Assembly (NCBI GenBank): GCA_011523195.1
Contig: WTHH01000289.1
Location: 1-6,782 of the forward strand
From: Verrucomicrobiales bacterium
Lineage (GTDB): Bacteria > Verrucomicrobiota > Verrucomicrobiia > Limisphaerales > UBA1096
Direction: 5' to 3'
Length of the DNA: 6,782 nucleotides
The notes below the pieces were generated by a model. That model did not search any database and was not told the origin of the DNA. It worked only from the letters and a program-made list of their open reading frames with translations. The position numbers and the translations under genes were made by a program. This document shows positions 1-3,846 of the stretch, one piece after another; the first letter of the stretch is position 1; each line of letters opens with the position of its first letter.

Positions 1-375
1 GCCAATGACTGCGTGGTGCTGTGCGATCGTTATTACGACTCGTCGCTGGCCTATCAGGGTTACGGCCGGGGTCTCGACTTGGCCAAGGTGCAGCGAGCCA
101 TCGACCTAGCCGTCGGTGAGACCAAGCCGGACATCACCCTGCTGCTCGACATTCCGCTCGAAGTCAGCACGGACCGGGTGGCTCGGCGCCAATCGGAGAC
201 CGGTGAATCTAACGATCAGTTTGACCGGTCCGGCGATCATTTTTTTCAGCGAGTGCTCGACGGATTTCATGCGCTGGCGGAAGGTGAGCCGCAGCGATAC
301 CGGATCATCAATGCGAACCAATCCCCCGATGCCGTCAGTAACGAAATTTGGGGTGCTCTCAAAGACCAATTTTAA
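1..375 (+). CDS. tmk: Thymidylate kinase (dTMP kinase), C-terminal part
   Basis: Thymidylate kinase phosphorylates dTMP to dTDP with ATP in the cytoplasm, an essential step of dTTP synthesis. The frame is open from base 1, so the N-terminal P-loop half lies outside the window; 124 residues are visible and the family is usually a little over 200. Visible residues 9-20 give DRYYDSSLAYQG, the family's DRY/dTMP-binding signature. LLLDIP (47-52) is the core beta-strand before the LID. The Arg-rich LID region follows (R59, R62, R63, then FDR at 74-76 and FFQRV at 81-85). The C-terminal Y-R-I-I-N-A segment is the usual last strand. A GTG at 13 is only an internal Val codon, not a start. The stop lies 5 bases before the symporter small-subunit gene, which suggests co-transcription. 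Identification is firm; only the 5' end is missing. Confidence 0.93.
   Translation, partial: ANDCVVLCDRYYDSSLAYQGYGRGLDLAKVQRAIDLAVGETKPDITLLLDIPLEVSTDRVARRQSETGESNDQFDRSGDHFFQRVLDGFHALAEGEPQRYRIINANQSPDAVSNEIWGALKDQF
78..87. repeat. Palindrome CTTGGCCAAG (core copy in tmk)
   Basis: This is a perfect 10-base palindrome within tmk. It is identical to the core of the larger palindromes in the oxoprolinase gene, but read in another frame here (Asp-Leu-Ala-Lys). Confidence 0.45.
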
Positions 376-380
376 AAACC

Positions 381-656
381 ATGGAAAACGAAACGAATCT
401 TAAGGAACGCCGCAAAGCCTATTGGCGGGCGAACCTGCGCATTCTGGCGATACTCATGTCGATCTGGTTTGTCGTGTCATTTGGCTGTGGCATCCTTTTT
501 GTCGAGCCTCTGAACCAAATTAAACTGGGCGGATTCAAGTTCGGTTTTTGGATGGCGCAACAGGGATCGATCTACGTATTTGTCGCCCTGATTTTCGTTT
601 ACGTCCGGCAGATGAACAAGCTCGACCGGAAATTCAACTTTCAGGACAGCGAATAA
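381..656 (+). CDS. Sodium:solute symporter small subunit (DUF4212 family)
   Basis: This 91-residue membrane protein is the small partner of an SSS-family sodium symporter. It has a charged N-terminus (KERRKAYWRANLR, residues 8-20), a first membrane helix at about 19-41, a short loop with PLNQIKLGGFKFGFW, and a second helix at about 53-77 ending in RQMNKLDRKF. The segment GFWMAQQGSIYVFV, followed by LIF and later MNKLD, is typical of DUF4212 proteins (VC_2704-like), which are encoded directly upstream of VC_2705-like permeases, as here. The ATG at 381 is chosen because an in-frame ATG at 348 would overlap tmk by 28 bases and add a non-family extension. No Shine-Dalgarno is visible before it (the preceding bases are A-rich), so translation may be coupled to tmk, whose stop is 5 bases upstream. 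Family knowledge supports a role in assembly or activity of the permease; the precise role is not readable from sequence. Confidence 0.88.
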   Translation: MENETNLKERRKAYWRANLRILAILMSIWFVVSFGCGILFVEPLNQIKLGGFKFGFWMAQQGSIYVFVALIFVYVRQMNKLDRKFNFQDSE

Positions 657-670
657 CAGAGACCACGATC

Positions 671-2419
671 ATGGACGTAAAAACCTGGACTTACATCGTC
701 GTCGGCCTGTCGTTCGCGCTATACATCGGCATCGCAATATGGAGCAGGGCTTCATCGACCAAGGAGTTTTATGTGGCAGGCGGAAGCGTCAGCCCAATCT
801 CAAACGGCATGGCCACCGCAGCCGACTGGATGAGCGCCGCCTCGTTCATCTCGATGGCCGGCATGATCGCCTTTGCCGGCTACGGCGGCTCAGTGTTTCT
901 CATGGGCTGGACCGGCGGCTATGTGCTGCTGGCGTTGATGCTCGCGCCGTACATGCGCAAGTATGGCAAGTTCACCGTGCCGGAGTTCATCGGCGAACGA
1001 TTCTATTCAAAAGCCGCGCGCATCGTTGCCGTCATCTGCCTCATCATCGTTTCCGTCACATACGTGATAGGACAAATGAAAGGCGTGGGCGTTGCATTTT
1101 CCCGTTTTCTTGAGACCGACTACAACACTGGGCTCTATGTCGGAATGGGCATCGTCTTTTTCTACGCCGTGCTTGGCGGCATGAAGGGCATTACCTACAC
1201 GCAGATCGCCCAATATGTCGTGCTCATTTTTGCCTACACCGTTCCGGCTGTTTTCATCTCACTCAACCTGACCGGCAATCCCATCCCGCAGCTTGGATTG
1301 GGTGGATCAACCTTAGATGGAACTCCGCTTCTCGTGAAACTGGATAGAGTGGTGACAGACCTCGGCTTCAACGAATACACCACAAGTGTCAACGGCGGAA
1401 AATTAAACATGTTCGTCTACACGCTGACACTGATGATCGGTACCGCCGGGCTGCCGCATGTGATCATCCGTTTTTTCACCGTGCCCAAGGTCAGCGACGC
1501 CCGTCTTTCCGCCGGTTGGGCGCTTGTATTTATCGCCATCCTCTACACCACCGCCCCGGCTGTGGCTGCCATGGCACGATTAAACCTCACTGAAACCATT
1601 CAAACCGGCCCGGTCGGCGAAGCGGCATCGAACCTCGAATACGAAAAGCGCCCCGAGTGGTTCAAAAACTGGGAGAAAACCGGTCTGCTTACATTCGAGG
1701 ACAAAAACGGAGATGGGCGGATTCAGTACTACAACGACAAAAACGAATCATTCAAAGCGGAAGGATGGAATGGCAACGAGATGTCGAAGATCGACAATGA
1801 TATCATCGTTTTGGCAAACCCCGAAATAGCTAAGCTACCCGGCTGGGTGATCGCGCTCGTTGTGGCCGGCGGCTTGGCCGCCGCTTTGTCCACCGCCGCA
1901 GGTCTGTTGCTCGCGATTTCCTCTGCCATCTCCCATGATTTACTTAAAGGCATCCTTAGGCCGGATATTTCTGAAAAACAGGAACTCAATGCCAGCCGCT
2001 TGGCCATGGTCGGGGCGATCGCAGTGGCTGGTTATTTCGGGTTGAACCCACCCGACTTCGCCGCCGGCACTGTGGCGATTGCTTTCGGCTTGGCCGCCTC
2101 GTCCATCTTCCCCGTGCTAATGATGGGAATCTTCTCCAAGAAAATGAACCGACAGGGTGCCATCGCCGGAATGATCGCCGGGATGAGCATCACTCTCCTG
2201 TACGTGTTTCAGCACAAGGGCATCCTGTTCATTCCCGGAACCTCGTTCCTTGGCGGCATGGAGCCGAACTGGTTTCTCGACATCACCCCGAATGCGTTCG
2301 GCGCGGTTGGGGCATTAGTCAACTTCGCCGTGGCGTTCGCTGTATCGAAGACGGCCGCAGAGGCTCCGCAGGAGGTGCAGAATCTGGTCGAGAGTATCCG
2401 GGTTCCAAGTAAGGACTGA
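671..2419 (+). CDS. Sodium:solute symporter large subunit (SSS family, VC_2705-like, ActP-related)
   Basis: This 582-residue inner-membrane permease of the solute:sodium symporter family probably carries a small carboxylate such as acetate or another short organic acid; the substrate is inferred from ActP-related family members. The N-terminus (WTYIVVGLSFALYIGIAIW, residues 6-24) is a first helix, followed by the STKEFYVAGG motif, ADWMSAASFISMAG (51-64), KFTVPEFIGERF (100-111) and GGMKGITYTQIAQY (169-182), all hallmarks of this subfamily. About a dozen hydrophobic helices follow. Between helices, a polar insertion at about 305-388 contains an EF-hand-like loop (D344-N355, DKNGDGRIQYYN). The ATG at 671 is preferred over an upstream in-frame ATG at 548 that would lie within the small-subunit gene; it sits 14 bases after the small-subunit stop with only a weak AGAG-type site. 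The gene ends two bases from the convergent protease gene. Confidence 0.92.
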   Translation: MDVKTWTYIVVGLSFALYIGIAIWSRASSTKEFYVAGGSVSPISNGMATAADWMSAASFISMAGMIAFAGYGGSVFLMGWTGGYVLLALMLAPYMRKYGKFTVPEFIGERFYSKAARIVAVICLIIVSVTYVIGQMKGVGVAFSRFLETDYNTGLYVGMGIVFFYAVLGGMKGITYTQIAQYVVLIFAYTVPAVFISLNLTGNPIPQLGLGGSTLDGTPLLVKLDRVVTDLGFNEYTTSVNGGKLNMFVYTLTLMIGTAGLPHVIIRFFTVPKVSDARLSAGWALVFIAILYTTAPAVAAMARLNLTETIQTGPVGEAASNLEYEKRPEWFKNWEKTGLLTFEDKNGDGRIQYYNDKNESFKAEGWNGNEMSKIDNDIIVLANPEIAKLPGWVIALVVAGGLAAALSTAAGLLLAISSAISHDLLKGILRPDISEKQELNASRLAMVGAIAVAGYFGLNPPDFAAGTVAIAFGLAASSIFPVLMMGIFSKKMNRQGAIAGMIAGMSITLLYVFQHKGILFIPGTSFLGGMEPNWFLDITPNAFGAVGALVNFAVAFAVSKTAAEAPQEVQNLVESIRVPSKD

Positions 2420-2421
2420 CT

Positions 2422-3288
2422 TCAACCGCCGATCAATTCGCGCAACTGGCTCACCGGTACGCAGTTTTTGAAAACCATCTGAAGGTTTTTCTGAACGCCT
2501 TCCTCTTCATTGTAGTAGAGTGACTCTGTACTGGCTGCAATACCAACCACTTGGCCTTGTTCGTTTAGAACTGGCGCACCACTTGAACCCTTACCGAAAT
2601 CAGCCGTGATTGCCATGGCCGGAACCGACTTACGATTCCTCTGAGTCACAAAATACCTAGCTACCCTTCCCTCACTAAGTGTATAGAACTTTCGATTGGG
2701 GTGACTTATTAAATCGATTTTGGATCCAACAGGAGCTGCTAATCCTAACGTGATTGGCTTAATGCCTGTCTTAGGCAAACGCAACACCGCTAAGTCGTAT
2801 CTCTCACTAGCGGCCACCACATCCTCAACCATAAACAAACGTCCATCGAATAGTCTGACAGCTAAACCAGATCGCTCTGGATTGTCCACAACGTGATAAT
2901 TTGTCACAATCAGATCTTCTGCGATTAAAAATCCACTTGCCGGTGCAACATGCCATCTGGGACACATGTTACACTTGTAAACCCCACCTACCACAGCCAC
3001 AGCCTCTTGGGCTTTGTCAACACTAGTAGAACTAGGCTTCGGCAGTTTCAGTTTAGCTTTCGGTTCTTTTTTTAACTTTTCGATCAGCTTCTTCATCTCT
3101 ACGGTTGCACTTGAATCCATCATCTGTGTGGCCTTGGCAGTCATTTGGCCGATAATCTGTCGGTCATTGATCACCATCGGTTCCGCTTGGCTCGCGGCTG
3201 GCGGATTCACTTTGGATAACGAGGCACAACCGGTTAGCACCAACCCAGCGACGGCAACCGGAACAATCTTCTTCAAACTCACCTTCAC
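2422..3288 (-). CDS. Lipoprotein with trypsin-like serine protease domain
   Basis: This 288-residue protein is predicted to be exported and lipid-anchored, with a chymotrypsin/trypsin-fold peptidase domain acting in the envelope. Residues 1-21 form a type II signal peptide: basic start, hydrophobic core and lipobox LTGC with Cys21. A Pro/Ala/Lys-rich, partly helical spacer (about 25-95) precedes a KCNMCPRWH segment with a CxxC pair (Cys106, Cys109). The triad is readable: His132 in TNYHVVD, Asp165 in YDLAVL, and Ser236 in GKGSSGAPV. No PDZ domain follows, unlike DegP/HtrA; the protein ends about 50 residues after the serine. The start is a GTG at 3288-3286; a GTG two codons later is an alternative, and neither has a strong ribosome site. 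Substrate unknown. Two sampled lines inside the gene (2641-2760) contain 50 G/C of 120, well below the neighbours, so the gene may have been acquired or be under different codon pressure. Confidence 0.88.
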   Translation of the reverse strand: MKVSLKKIVPVAVAGLVLTGCASLSKVNPPAASQAEPMVINDRQIIGQMTAKATQMMDSSATVEMKKLIEKLKKEPKAKLKLPKPSSTSVDKAQEAVAVVGGVYKCNMCPRWHVAPASGFLIAEDLIVTNYHVVDNPERSGLAVRLFDGRLFMVEDVVAASERYDLAVLRLPKTGIKPITLGLAAPVGSKIDLISHPNRKFYTLSEGRVARYFVTQRNRKSVPAMAITADFGKGSSGAPVLNEQGQVVGIAASTESLYYNEEEGVQKNLQMVFKNCVPVSQLRELIGG

Positions 3289-3432
3289 AGGCCGACCCTA
3301 CCGCAACGAGGGCTTGGCCTCCAGCGATTCGTCACATACGCATTGAGTAGCCTGTTTTAACTTGAGTAGCCGGCCCTGCACGCCTAGCTTGACCGCATTC
3401 TGAAAATTCAAAACACTGTATTCACGCTGGCA
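3289..3432. other. Divergent intergenic region (protease / small lipoprotein)
   Basis: This 144-base gap separates two genes transcribed away from each other, so it should hold promoters for both. I could not find a convincing -35/-10 pair on either strand: a TTGACC at 3389-3394 has no good -10 at standard spacing. It contains the 10-base direct repeat listed separately and, at 3400-3432, an open extension of the downstream frame that would complete a signal peptide. Confidence 0.6.
3343..3371 (+). repeat. Direct repeat TTGAGTAGCC x2, possible operator
   Basis: TTGAGTAGCC occurs at 3343-3352 and again at 3362-3371, 19 bases start to start, with TGTTTTAAC between. The spacing is close to two helical turns, so both copies would face the same side of the DNA, as expected for tandem sites of a regulator. 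The location between divergent genes fits a shared control region. No regulator is identified, and the repeat could be chance or an old duplication. Confidence 0.4.
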
Positions 3433-3834
3433 ATGATCCTATCGTTGGCCTCCGGTTGTCGGGTCACATTCGATACGCACTATCAAAAAATCGGCACGGA
3501 AAATATTCATCCGAACGTCTCACAATACATCATGGAATTTGAGATTGCAGACATCTCCGATGAATCAAATCCGATCAAGATTGCCACTCCGCGCCTGATC
3601 GTTCTCGCCGGAAGCGACGCGGAAATCAGCATGGGAGAACTCAAAAAACAGTTCATCGAAATCAAGGCATTCGTCTCAAAGGAAACCGGGGAAGGCACCG
3701 CTGAAGTCTCAATCATCCAAAACGAAAAACGGGCGTCCGGAAAACTAACCACTCGCGCCGGGCAACCTGCAAAACTCCTCACCGGCGATTTTGCGATTCA
3801 GTTCATTTTCAAAGAGGCGAAAATCGATCAGTAG
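3433..3834 (+). CDS. Hypothetical exported protein, probable lipoprotein (start uncertain)
   Basis: I do not recognise a named family. From the ATG at 3433 the product is 133 residues, beginning MILSLASGC, a lipobox-like end with almost no signal peptide before it. The same frame is open upstream to a TAG at 3385-3387. Reading back from the ATG gives a hydrophobic stretch ending at a CTG (3400) followed by Lys-Ile-Gln-Asn, which would make a textbook 19-residue lipoprotein signal with Cys20. The true start is therefore probably upstream at a non-standard codon. The mature part looks like a beta-rich domain: alternating hydrophobic strands, the segment PRLIVLAGSDAEISMGE, then FIEIKAFV, AEVSIIQNEKR, SGKLTTRAGQPAKLL and a final FAIQFIFKE strand. 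The P-R-x-hydrophobic-G-x-x-A-x-I pattern weakly recalls beta-domains of secretin-type proteins, but this is only a resemblance. Its stop lies 12 bases before the oxoprolinase start, in the same frame, suggesting a shared transcript. Confidence 0.7.
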   Translation: MILSLASGCRVTFDTHYQKIGTENIHPNVSQYIMEFEIADISDESNPIKIATPRLIVLAGSDAEISMGELKKQFIEIKAFVSKETGEGTAEVSIIQNEKRASGKLTTRAGQPAKLLTGDFAIQFIFKEAKIDQ

Positions 3835-3838
3835 AAAG
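3833..3838 (+). promoter_or_regulatory. Weak ribosome binding site for the TTG start at 3847
   Basis: AGAAAG lies 8 bases before the TTG at 3847 and overlaps the stop codon of the preceding gene. It is the only purine-rich stretch near the oxoprolinase start. It supports the TTG as initiator because no ATG or GTG lies between the TAG at 3832 and the conserved N-terminal motif. Confidence 0.4.
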
Positions 3839-3846
3839 CTCCCACG

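Noticed and set aside
548..670. Upstream in-frame ATG extending the symporter large subunit by 41 residues
   Set aside because: The extension overlaps the small-subunit gene in another frame. The family N-terminus begins at the ATG at 671, right before the first membrane helix.
2471..2489. Stem AAAACC / GGTTTT with a 7-base loop, about 50 bases past the symporter stop, a possible terminator
   Set aside because: The stem is short and AT-rich, with no clean T-tract after it. It lies inside the protease coding sequence, where the bases encode Leu-Gln-Met-Val-Phe-Lys.
3308..3321. Small inverted repeat GAGG/CCTC around GCTTGG upstream of the protease gene
   Set aside because: Four-base arms are too short to be meaningful in a window of this composition.
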